A stretch of DNA of 64,000 nt, taken from contig MNCI01005801.1 of the NCBI GenBank assembly GCA_015680685.1, forward strand, positions 243,559-307,558, read 5' to 3'. Both the position numbers and the translations under genes were made by a program. Shown piece by piece: positions 23,701 through 33,216 of the stretch. Each line of letters starts with the position of its first letter. Position 1 is the stretch's first letter. The notes below the pieces were generated by a model. It was given only the letters and a program-made list of their open reading frames with translations, had not been told where the DNA came from and made no database searches. The stretch comes from Gnetum montanum. Its lineage: Eukaryota > Streptophyta > Gnetopsida > Gnetales > Gnetaceae.

Positions 23701-23781
23701 TCACAATCCTTAACTGCTATAAATGCATTAACAAATAAGGTGTTAAATTATGGATGAGAGGTCTTGCTTAGTAGCTCTATG
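20770..23781. other. Spacer without supported genes
   Basis: About 3 kb with no recognised coding region. A stretch at 21870-22480 is somewhat GC-richer and repeats short phrases such as GGCAGCACAAATGGCA (twice near 22410-22450). Open frames there overlap on both strands, have stops in low-complexity sequence and match nothing I recognise. Confidence 0.4.
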
Positions 23782-23990
23782 TCACAGGTTCCATTTCAGT
23801 AAACAACATTGCATTATGAATTTTTTAAAAAGTTGAGTTTCATATAAAGATGATGTAGTCAGACATTTCGCTTCTGAATCGGATTCAAACGAGGTGCGTC
23901 TCAAAAACCCCCGGGATAGACAATACAGAGCAATTGTGGTGCCATACGATATGTCAAATCCCAATCCGAATGCCTACCACAACATATTTT
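23782..23990 (-). pseudogene. LRR-RLP C-terminal fragment 2 (transmembrane tail)
   Basis: The minus strand reads GFDISYGTTIALYCLSRGF. This corresponds to the Gly-rich transmembrane entry GLGFGxSYG of the other RLP fragments in this window. Sequence on both sides is not recognisable as LRR. Only the tail exon or a truncated copy remains, and a one-base frame change separates the GLGFD part from its upstream segment. Confidence 0.55.
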
Positions 23991-25304
23991 GATCAATTCA
24001 ATTGCTCTTCTTTGCCTCTGTTGCGGAATCCATTAGCTTGGATTTATTCTCTTATTTCAATGGCTTGCAGACTTCTAAATTTTACCATGGTTTTCATATT
24101 TCTAAATTTACCATGAGTAAATGCATACATGGCATTACATGCCACATAAAATCACAAGCAGCTTTAGACAGTCAACAACAAGCAAGTTGAAACAGGCGGC
24201 ATCCGGATGAAAATTCACGACCATAAACAACAATACAGATGCTGCCTATATCTTACCATAATGATATTTAAATAATGATGATGAGAGAGTGGAACGTGGT
24301 GCCGTGTGGTAAGGTATAATTGGCATGAGGGATGTTTGGTCCATAAATGGTCTACGTTGAATGAGATGTGGAATAACAGATAACAATAAACTATGATCGT
24401 TGAATGCGAGCAATATACACAAAGTAGTGAGAATAAAGTGGGTTTTGCCTGCAATAAAATTAAGACTTGAAATAAAGCGAGGTTATTGGAAAAGACTTCC
24501 ACCTTTATTTCCAAAAAACTCTAATGCTCTTCTCTGTGTATGGTGAAGAAGATTATCTACTGGATTTATTTGTTTGTCTTTTTAGATTTTGGGACGACTC
24601 CTTAAACCAGACTTATCACACAAGTACGTCGAATTCAACGCAGCAAATTTAAGTTAAAGGTGATGCAATAAAGAGGAATTTTCACGTACTCCACAGAGGA
24701 TTGGATGGAAGAAAAGACGTTCTTAGGTTGCTGAAGCATTGCAAGAACGAAGTTATGAAATTCAAACTTTTGAGATAGTCACAGTAAAAATTGTGTTAAA
24801 ATAGTGTTTTTGGTGATAGATAAACAAACATCATCATCACAATTAAAGCTACTGCATACCACATTTCTGAGGTCGCCTCAAGTGAATGTGATGCATTCCA
24901 CTGTCAAAAACTTTGGCCTTCCAATGAGGGTCTTTGAATTTAAATATTGTATACTTGAAGTAATGTGAATTTGCTAAAATAAAAAAGAAAGGCAGGTTCT
25001 TAGAAGATTCATTAATCCATTTCATCGGTTGTCTTAGACCAACTCATATATACAATTTAATTCTCACGATTTCTTCCTTAGAGAGGGTCTGCATTACATA
25101 AGCATCTCATATCCTTGCATTTGAGCACAATGCTGTTACAAACTGATACACAGCATAGACAAGGAAGCCTGCAAGAGTGGTAAATATAAATTAAACTTTA
25201 GGAAGTAATCTCCAGATAAGGCCTAACGAGATACCTAACTTAAACATAAGATGCATACATAGACTAACGGCATACTCTTTGACGGTATTATGTTACATGT
25301 ATAA
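23991..25304. other. Spacer without supported genes
   Basis: No known family is recognised. Open frames here are short and lack motifs. Confidence 0.35.
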
Positions 25305-25570
25305 TTACAAACAGATTTGAAAATACAAGAGCAGCATCAACCAAAGTCTAGACTCTGGCTTTGGATTAATAGAAGAAGAAAGACAGACATTTAGCTTCTC
25401 AATGGATTCAACTAAGGTACGTTGCAAAGAATCGATGAATGAACTCCTAACAATAATACACAGCAATTGTGATGCATATGATATGCCAAGACCGAATGCA
25501 AATGCCAACAACATGACATTTGCTTCAATAATCTAACTATTCTCAATGTGGAGGCAGCCTTAGGTTGATT
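25305..25570 (-). pseudogene. LRR-RLP C-terminal fragment 3 (transmembrane tail)
   Basis: The minus strand reads ANVMLLAFAFGLGISYA followed by a hydrophobic run (SQLLCIIV) and then a short polar tail. It matches the transmembrane ends of the RLP fragments at 18.1, 23.9 and 29.5 kb. No LRRs are found upstream. Part of it is repeated at 25650-25816 because of the 246-bp duplication around the N at 25649. Confidence 0.6.
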
Positions 25571-25894
25571 GGATGCATTGCGGGTGGGAAACATTTATTT
25601 TTTGAGAAGCCACTTCCATCAAAGGTCTAGTTTCTACCCAAATCAGCANGGATTCAACTAAGGTACGTTGCAAAGAATCGATGAATGAACTCCTAACAAT
25701 AATACACAGCAATTGTGATGCATATGATATGCCAAGACCGAATGCAAATGCCAACAACATGACATTTGCTTCAATAATCTAACTATTCTCAATGTGGAGG
25801 CAGCCTTAGGTTGATTGGATGCATTGCGGGTGGGAAACATTTATTTTTTGAGAAGCCACTTCCATCAAAGGTCTAGTTTCTACCCAAATCAGCA
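25404..25894. repeat. Apparently perfect 245-bp direct duplication around a single N
   Basis: Sequence 25404-25648 recurs at 25650-25894 (offset 246), with one N at 25649 exactly between the copies. Copy 1 ends at AAATCAGCA and copy 2 continues from AAATCAGCA into TTTTATTGG. This is the pattern expected when two overlapping contigs were joined end to end with an N instead of being merged. I read no differences between the copies. Confidence 0.9.
25649..25649. other. Assembly ambiguity (single N)
   Basis: One unknown base at the join of the 245-bp duplicated segments. It is likely a scaffold or contig join. Confidence 0.95.
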
Positions 25895-26890
25895 TTTTAT
25901 TGGCAGAAGCTTGATAAGATTTTGCAGCAACAGGAACTTTGATAAGCAGAATTAAATGCATTAATATAATTTGGTGTGCTGGTAGAGCATACATACTTTT
26001 TTTAAATTTCAAAGTTAAAATCAAAGAACTTTTGAAGCTATAGAAATCAGTGTGGACAAAACATAGCGATTTGGATTATAATTTTCATTTTTGATACTAG
26101 TATTAGAATACTACTTTGAAATATATATATATATATATTTAAATTTTATTAAAATTTTAGACCATATTGTCTAAGTTGATAATATGATCCCAAAAGCAAC
26201 TTCATTATGCTTAAGATCTTAAATTATTAATATAATATCTTTTTACATACTCATGAAAAGCCCCGGAGTTTCACTTATAAACTATATTTAATATTCCAAA
26301 ATTGTCTTTTTAATAGTAGTTGCACATTATTTTTAATAAGAGTGGATTTGGAGTGACAAAGGTTGAAGACATCACTTACATGGAAAGGATTTGAATATAG
26401 TAGTTAGAGTAGGTCTTTATTTGTACAACTTTAGATGACAAGGTCTGCTTTATTTTAGGTTTATTTCATATTTTGTTTTATTTACATCAGCAATTGGTGT
26501 ATTTTACATTTCTATTTCCTTCTTTTTTTTTTGGTTCAAGAGAAAAGCATTGTACTTTTATTTTTATGTTATAACGCCTATTTGACTGTGTGTATATTTA
26601 TGTGACCTCTATGTTATTTCAATTCTATAAGGAATCGTTATACATTGATTTATAGTAAAACTTAATAAATGAGTTCCATTTTCAGGGATTTTAGGAAGTT
26701 TTTTTAATGAATTCAAAGATTTTACTTAGTTTCGAATTTTTGAAAGAAACTAAAAAGGTTTAGATTTTGTTGTTCACTAGCCTGTGCTCAATTTTCAAAG
26801 TGTTTCTTTTTCTGATGCCATGTGAACCTATCAAGGTATAAACTTTTTAAAAATGTTTTAATTAGATAACATTGAAAACAAATTCAGATG
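25895..26890. other. AT-rich spacer
   Basis: No gene is recognised. An (AT)n microsatellite lies at about 26120-26138. Confidence 0.4.
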
Positions 26891-27461
26891 TCCCACTTAG
26901 CATTAATCTTCAAGATGTAACTTAGTATTTGTAATGGAATTGAAAAGTTTGTATTGTTAGAAATTTTTATATAAAAAATAGATAGTTATATGTTAATGTA
27001 CCAGTGTGTAAAAAACTATATTTAAACTATTGTGTTGTAAAAAAGCATTGTTTTTCCTTGTTTATGGTTGTAAATTTCTGAAAAAATTAGCATAGCTTTT
27101 TGCTATTTTTTTAGCCTTTGCACTGAAGGGTTCTCCATGTAAATTATGTTGTGTATATTTTACTGTTTTATCTATTTTATTTGCTATAATAGTTGGCTTT
27201 TAATATGCTTATCAAGAAGATAATTATTATGAGGTATTTCTCGTATATCATTAAAATTGATTCATGTTCACCATTGGTAGTTCTATCTTTCGGGATTGAA
27301 ATATTTATCAAGTTTTGGTTTATTTAATCTTTTCAGCTGAACTTGGTTGTAGTCCTTATATTTCATTATGTTATCTCCCTATGGAAAATTATATTAAATC
27401 CTTTATTTATTCTACACTATGACTAAGAGTTTCCTCTGTGCTTCTCACAACTTACAACATT
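26891..27461. repeat. Dispersed repeat R1, copy 2
   Basis: Matches 8373-8901 in the same orientation, with an extra segment of about 45 bp near 27190-27235 that is absent from copy 1. Both ends are sharp: CCCACTTAGCATTAATC on the left and CTCACAACTTACAACATT on the right. Confidence 0.8.
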
Positions 27462-28279
27462 CGAAGATATTTTACAAAACATGATCTTTTATTCCAAGAT
27501 AATAAAAAGAAAAATCTATAAAAATGAAAAATAAATAAATAACAAAAAACATAATTAAGGAAGAGGTGTGAGACCCCTAACTACATCCCTAAAGGTCATA
27601 AAAGCAAAAATCTAACAAAACCCCAAACAAAAGAAAAATTAAAAAAAAAAAGAATTAAGGAAGAGCTGTGAGACCCCAAAAAAAAACCAATTAAACTAAG
27701 CACAACCCTTAACTATATCCTCTATTGCTATGCATTACCCCTATACTAACTACCCCATCTATACATACTAATCACTAGGTTGCATACTCACTATCCCCTT
27801 CCCCATACAAAAACTTCAACATGACATAGAACCTACAACAACCAGTAAAACATTATTAACTAAACAACAAAAACCATGAGTAACCTATACCCTCTACACC
27901 TTATAACCTTTGCGAATTTAGATTTTTTTGGATTTCTTCAACAACATCAATGCTTTTATGGAAGCCAATTTCAAGGATTTTTGCAACATCTCTTCAATTT
28001 TAGGAATTTTTTAAAAGGTTTTTTGCATTTCTGTGCATGATCCATGTACAAAACTTTAAATTATTGCAAATTTTTGAACAATTTGATAATTCTTCAATTT
28101 CTTCTCCGTTTAGGACTTTGAGGTGTTTCTTCAGTTTTAGGAATTTTTACAAAAGGAATGTTGGTAGAGAAGAGGATGGAATTAAATGTAACAACATGCA
28201 ATAATGAAACTAAGATTAAAGATTCATTAAGTTCAAAAATTGATAGGATCTATTAGGCATATATTACATTTTCATGAAA
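27462..28279. other. A-rich spacer
   Basis: A-rich on the plus strand, with the phrase ATTAAGGAAGAGSTGTGAGACCCC occurring twice (near 27554 and 27653). Parts on the minus strand may be the 3' UTR of the LINE-like remnant that follows, but no motif confirms this. Confidence 0.35.
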
Positions 28280-29010
28280 AATAAAGACAACCTCTACAAA
28301 TTGACCAAATATCAATGGTGGGTAACAAAAACAAATCATATAATTTTTTTGTTGCAACATTATAACATTGTTTCAAATGGGTAGTTACATCATAGAAAAG
28401 GAACACATGCAACTCATCCTCAAGGGCTTCAAACCTACACAACCTATGGGTATGCTCTTCTTGGAAGAGTTGAATCCATCTTCCACTTTCAATTTTAAGA
28501 TGATATGAACTTAAACAAAGCTTGTGGATGGTACTTTGATACTTAATTAAAATAGCAACTTAGAGATAGTAAACTTCTACAGCTAGTTTATTACCTCTAA
28601 TGTAATGTGAATAAAACCATTTCTTGCCTTCTACATTAGACCATAACTACATTAAAACCTTATGCTTAACTAACTAGTAAATATGTTTAGGATCTTAGTG
28701 CACTTCCTCCAAAGAAATATTTCATTTTCTTAACCACTGCATTCCCTAAAAATACTGCTTGTGGTCTTGTGAATCCTCAATAACTACTTTAGAAAATCTA
28801 TCTTGTCTTAAGATATGCAAATTATGAGTGTATACAATGAATTAGCACAAAGCTTATACTTCTAAAGGTAATATATCATATTCACATAATAACATTGAGT
28901 AAGGTGTTTGCACTCTTTCAATATCTTTCCAAAGTTTAGCATTGAGCCCAATTCCTCCATATCCATACAATACAGTAGGATAGATAATAGTCTAATTTTT
29001 TTTTTCTAAT
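28280..29010 (-). pseudogene. Remnant of a non-LTR reverse transcriptase, C-terminal region
   Basis: The minus strand reads PTVLYGYGGIGLN then WKDIERVQTPYSMLL (28990-28900). Further on (about 28420-28470) it reads HRLCRFEALEDELHVF followed by a D-V-T-T-H-L-K-type segment. The YG.E.WG...IE..Q pattern and the later (I/L)EDE.H(F/V) pattern are characteristic of the region after the RT palm in several LINE clades. This differs from the L1/zf-RVT organisation of the 4.8-13 kb LINEs. It has many stops. Clade assignment is not possible from this fragment. Confidence 0.5.
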
Positions 29011-29156
29011 CTTGCTAGACAAGAGTCCTAAGTCCTTGCACTTGCTTGTGAAAGCATACAAAGCCTTGAACCTTCATGCTATGTTTTCTTTGATTCAGTT
29101 TCCTACTTGTGATTCTTCATATAAATAAGATCCAAATATTTAAAAGAATGTACTAA

Positions 29157-29625
29157 TTGCAAATTAGTATAAGTAGTGACATTTGGGAATGCATAGGAAA
29201 TCTCATTGCCTTAAGATTATTGAATTTATCTTGTAATATGTTGACAATGAACATACCTCCACCAATTAGCAAATTACATTTTCTCAAAGCCTTGCATTTA
29301 AGATGCAACCATGTATCAGAAAAAATTCCATTGAAGTTGCACTCATTAGACTTTTTAACTATTTTGAATGTTTCACATGATAGATTATGTGGTAGGATTC
29401 CCAGAAGCACATAGTAATCTAGCTTGGATGAAAGTTCCTTTTCAAAGAATGAATGTTTGTGTGGGTTTCCCAACAGCATTCCATGCAACTAGGAAAATGG
29501 AACATATGTCACTCGTAGTATTCAAATTAGGATTTGGCCTATCATATAGTGCACAATTTCTTTGTATTTTCAGTGTGATGCATTTCCTCCTTTTTTTCAA
29601 ATCTACCTTGTTTGAATGAACACTT
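29157..29625 (+). pseudogene. LRR-RLP fragment 4
   Basis: A plus-strand remnant of an LRR receptor-like protein. It has LRR-like repeats at 29190-29340 (LRLLNLSCNMLTMNIPPPIS, then LHLRCN) and the post-LRR motif HDRLCGRIPRST near 29370-29412. After a stop comes a Cys/Phe segment, then the membrane entry VFKLGFGLSYSAQFLCIF at about 29520-29570. It is opposite in strand to the other three RLP fragments. Its order (LRR, CGRIP, transmembrane tail) is the same as in fragment 1. Confidence 0.8.
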
Positions 29626-29947
29626 TTCATTAGAAAAAGTTTATATTGTATTGGTTCTGGTGTGCGTGTATGCCCTTTGTTGTATTAGTTTGCAATAAAG
29701 CCTTGTTGTATGCTTGTATTCTATTAGGATTTGTAATTCCAACCAACATGAAATGGTAGGGCTCACCTGATGGAAAAACATGTAATGCAAGGATGTTAAG
29801 TAATGACTCTTGTAACCTATAATATAAATGTGAAGGAGGGATCGTCAAACAAGAGCACACAGTGACTACCAACCTACTACTTCTCTAAAGTAAAGAATCA
29901 TCTATTATAATTATGAGTTGTAACTACAAATTCTACTCCTATTTAAA
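29626..29947. other. Possible decayed LTR-like sequence
   Basis: Contains AATAAAG (about 29693) and an ACCTATAATATAAATGTGAAGGAGG-type segment reminiscent of the R-U5 area of copia-type LTRs. No paired LTR, PBS or internal region is recognised, so this remains a weak suggestion. Confidence 0.2.
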
Positions 29948-30050
29948 TAGTCAAGCAGTCTTTGTTTGATGTACTTCATTTTCTACTTGTACTTCCATAG
30001 TCAAGTAGAGTCTTTGTTTGATGCACTTCATTTTCTACTTGTGATTTAAT
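29948..30050. repeat. About 50-bp tandem duplication
   Basis: Two copies of a segment with AGTCAAG(C/T)AG(A)GTCTTTGTTTGATG and CTTCATTTTCTACTTGT lie head to tail and differ at a few positions. Confidence 0.8.
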
Positions 30051-30061
30051 ATGACCCAACT

Positions 30062-30135
30062 GTCTAGGTGGTGTAGTTGGTTATCACCTTAGTCTCACAC
30101 ACTAAAGGTCCCTATTTCATGTCTGGGCTCAGACA
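30062..30135 (+). pseudogene. tRNA-Val (CAC) pseudogene
   Basis: The 74-nt segment folds as a degraded tRNA. The D-arm region is GTGGTGTAGTTGGTTATCAC. The anticodon stem TTAGT/ACTAA encloses loop CTCACAC, with anticodon CAC (valine). The 5' GTCTAGG and 3' CTCAGAC form an acceptor stem with one A-C mismatch. The T arm is damaged: the expected TTCGAAC-type loop reads TTTCATG and there is one extra base. Without a B box it is not expected to be transcribed well. It could also be the head of a tRNA-derived SINE, but no SINE body is recognised after it. Confidence 0.7.
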
Positions 30136-30152
30136 CAATTATCAATTTTTGC

Positions 30153-30286
30153 TGTATTTTCTATTAGTACTCCTATATTTTATAAGAAAAAGTCATTTTT
30201 ACGATATAAAACGTTGAAATGTATTTTCTATTAGTACTCTTATATTTTATAAGAAAAAGTCATTTTTACAATATAAAACGTTGAAA
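30153..30286. repeat. 67-bp tandem duplication
   Basis: Two copies start at 30153 and 30220, each with TGTATTTTCTATTAGTACTC and ending near AAACGTTGAAA. Only a few differences are seen. Confidence 0.85.
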
Positions 30287-30354
30287 CCCATAATATTCTG
30301 ACATTTCAGAAAAGGATTTAAGATGAAGAATGTTGCCTGTAATTACATATATTT

Positions 30355-30735
30355 AAAATTAATTGCATAAGTAACATCTAATATGCATCGAGTCACTCTC
30401 TATACCTTGCTAATTAAATTTGATTGTCTAACTTAAAAGGAAAACACTGCCATGCCGGCTCCTCAGTAGGAAAATGTTTACACCGCATTCAATGATTATG
30501 GAATTTCCATGAATCTGTTTTGGATCCTAAACAAAGACTTATAAAATTAATTGCATAAGTAACATCTAATATGCATCGAGTCACTCTCTATACCTTGCTA
30601 ATTAAATTTGATTGTCTAACTTAAAAGGAAAACACTGCCATGCCGGCTCCTCAGTAGGAAAATGTTTACACCGCATTCAATGATTATGGAATTTCCATGA
30701 ATCTGTTTTGGATCCTAAACAAAGACTTATAAAAT
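30355..30735. repeat. 188-bp tandem duplication, copies identical by eye
   Basis: Copies at 30355-30542 and 30543-30730 (boundaries approximate to a few bases because of shared AAAAT) show no difference on reading. In a region where most repeats are old, two identical copies imply a very recent duplication or an assembly join. Confidence 0.9.
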
Positions 30736-31593
30736 ACACATATACAGAACCATATACGGTTAAAATATACATTTTGGACTCGTGGGTTTCATTCAGGGCC
30801 TACTCCGGAAAGCATAAGCTTTAAAGATATGTAATTAATTAATTATAAAGATTCAGTGGGTTTCAATCTTTTGCAAAAGCAAGACGGCTCTCTGCAAGTA
30901 TTCCACGTTCATTTTCATGATCACTCTCTGGTTTGCTTTCTCAGAAATCCAAAACTACCTAAGTAGAACTCGTGAATTTATTTCCAAAGAACGTAAATTC
31001 TAACAATACTGCAAACAGTAATGTGATTGTACAAGATTTCTCGTTACTAGATTGTTGCTACTTTGTTGGGCTTATTCTCATCCATCGCTGGGATCTTGTG
31101 ATTCATTTTCTCGCATCCCACGCCTTTTGAAAATGCCGAAAAATTACTCGGGATCAGGTAATGTGTTCAATATTTCATCTTCAAAATAAATGTTGCTTAA
31201 AAGATGTAACATTGTTTAAAGAGTCAAATTAAGATGCATTAAAAATGTAGATTTTATATATAAAATAACATGATAAAAATGAGTTGGGTTGACTTGACTT
31301 GAATCAGACACTTTGATGACCGTCAAAGGAAGAAAACACTAATGTGTTTGCATCTCCACTGAGGTTCTGTTAGCAGATCTGGAAGCAAAATATGAAATGA
31401 GACGAAAATAAAGAGCAATGGAACCACAGGCAAATGTAGAAGGATCTTATTATCAGAAATGGGAATAACAAGCTTTTCTCTTCATCACAAGGAGAGAACA
31501 AGAAGAAGCCTCTCTCTCATGCAGTAGGAGAAGAATGTAAGAGAAGAATATAAGAGTGGGATGGAAAGGGGATGTATGTGATAGAATATAAGA
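30736..31593. other. Low-copy-looking spacer with a possible short exon
   Basis: No domain is recognised. At 31132-31156 an ATG opens nine codons (MPKNYSGSG) running into GGTAATG, a plausible 5' splice donor. The upstream part is less AT-biased and resembles a transcribed leader. I found no second exon downstream before retrotransposon sequence begins at about 31594. The exon is a possibility only. Confidence 0.25.
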
Positions 31594-32340
31594 GTAGCTA
31601 AGGTAGACGATGTATGGAGTTCCTTAGACTCTAAAATTGAAACCATCTTAAAAATTGTAGAAGAGTCTAAGGTAGAGCAAAGTAGTGATAAAGGTAAGAA
31701 AAATTGGAGAGATTTAAGCCCTACACATAACAAGGGTAAGGGGAAAATCACTAACTCCGATGTGGCTATAGATTCTCACACAGACGATGATGGTGGATGT
31801 GAGGCCTGCTACTATGACCATCCTAAGGGATGTTGCCCCATTATCTCACATCTATAAGAGTCTGGGGTGTATGCACTAAATCCAAAACTCAATCAACGGA
31901 AAACACCCCGAAGGTTGCCTTATCCACAAGGTAACCCAAGGTAGTTCCACCAACCACTAATGTATTATCCAAGTGGAACTCCACCTTAGTCCATCGGATA
32001 GCATCAGCAATGGAAATACCCATAGTCATGGGGGATGCCATCGTCGAAACAACAGTACCCTTACCGGTAGCCTGATCCTTATGGATATTATGTGTAGTAG
32101 CCGATTTCTCCAAGTGACTCTATGGGTCATGCAACCCCCAACCATCACTACCAAGCTCGAGAGTACTTCAGAAGGACTGCTTATCCTTCGAGAGACACTC
32201 CATATCCACACCATCCGCACTTGTTCCACCTCAAGTAGTTCCCATAACACCTCCTGCTCCAATAATGCAAGGGAAACTTCCTCCTCAACCGTAGCAACGT
32301 CACGCTGTGAGAGCTGTAAATATCCAACCTGCTACTGGTT
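31594..32340 (+). pseudogene. gag C-terminal part of element E
   Basis: Plus-strand translation gives VWSSLDSKIETILKIVEES, then HPKGCCPIISHL, then a Tyr/Pro/Gln-rich stretch. All of these match the gag end and linker of element A at 60720-61400. The C-x-x-C-rich HPKGCCP segment lies in the position of a zinc-knuckle-like region, but the classic CCHC spacing is not visible. Several stops occur. Confidence 0.8.
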
Positions 32341-33216
32341 CTAACAACTGTAAAAAGAGAAGACCTTACTTCAGAACCAAAAGCCCAGACAAACTCTCGC
32401 AACAACAAGCGATTGAGGCCATGAACAATCCTCCACCATCTAACAGTTTGGAGCACCCTTTCATCCAAAATCAGAGCCTAATGCATACAGTTATGTTAAT
32501 GCATATCGTAACTGACTGGATCAATGTAGGCCATCTTCCCAGGAAACTAACTGACCCTGGGAGTCCCTTAATCTATTTACAGATCGCTGGAAATGAACCA
32601 CATAGGGCTCTTCTTTACTCCAGTTCCGGAGTCAACTTAATTTCACAAAAGATGTATCATGCCTGGAACTTGCCCCAACTTAAGAAGAGAAACATTCAAC
32701 TAGAGCTGGCAGATCAATCCATCACCATTCCCTTGGGATTGGTGGAGGATGTTATTACCACTATGTGTGGTTGGTATAACCTAGCTAACTTTTTGGTGAT
32801 TGAAGTGAACAACAATGAAGGGGACTTCCCAATTATAATGGGAGGGGCATGGCTAAGCACAGTAGATGCATGTCTTAGGATCCACGATCTTTCCTTGGAA
32901 ATCTCTAAGGTAAGCATATGTGGAAAGATCAAGAAGAGGAAATTTCCATGCATCACATATAGTGATTCATTGGGTGATGACATGGAGGGATGCTCATCTC
33001 CTCCATGTAGTAGGTGTGCCTTTGAAACTTTGCAACAAAGATGCCTATATGTAGCAACCACACAAAAAGTAGTAGACACCCCGTGGTTGACAGCTACTCA
33101 TAAGAGTAGACAAATATGCATGGAACGAACTAAGGAAACTCATGCTAACAATGAAAGCATAGATACATTGGAACATAAGCGTCATCAACTTCCACTCTTG
33201 AATCTAAGATCATCAA
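32307..33216 (+). pseudogene. Aspartic protease region of element E
   Basis: An unusually long open frame for this window (32307-33317) covers the retroviral-type aspartic protease, which cuts the Gag-Pol precursor. Recognisable blocks are HIVTDWINVGHLPRKLTDPG, LLYSSSGVNLISQ at about 32617-32650, and PIIMGGAWLSTVDACL at about 32830-32870. In element A the active-site segment reads LLDSGSRVNLIS. Here the catalytic Asp is Tyr and the following Gly is Ser, so the enzyme would be inactive despite the open frame. After 33216 the frame runs into non-coding 3' sequence, so its end is artificial. Confidence 0.8.

Noticed and set aside
31973-32344. 123-codon plus-strand frame in element E
   Set aside because: Out of frame with the gag-protease homology and rich in Ser/Thr/His from the Pro/Gln linker; a shadow.
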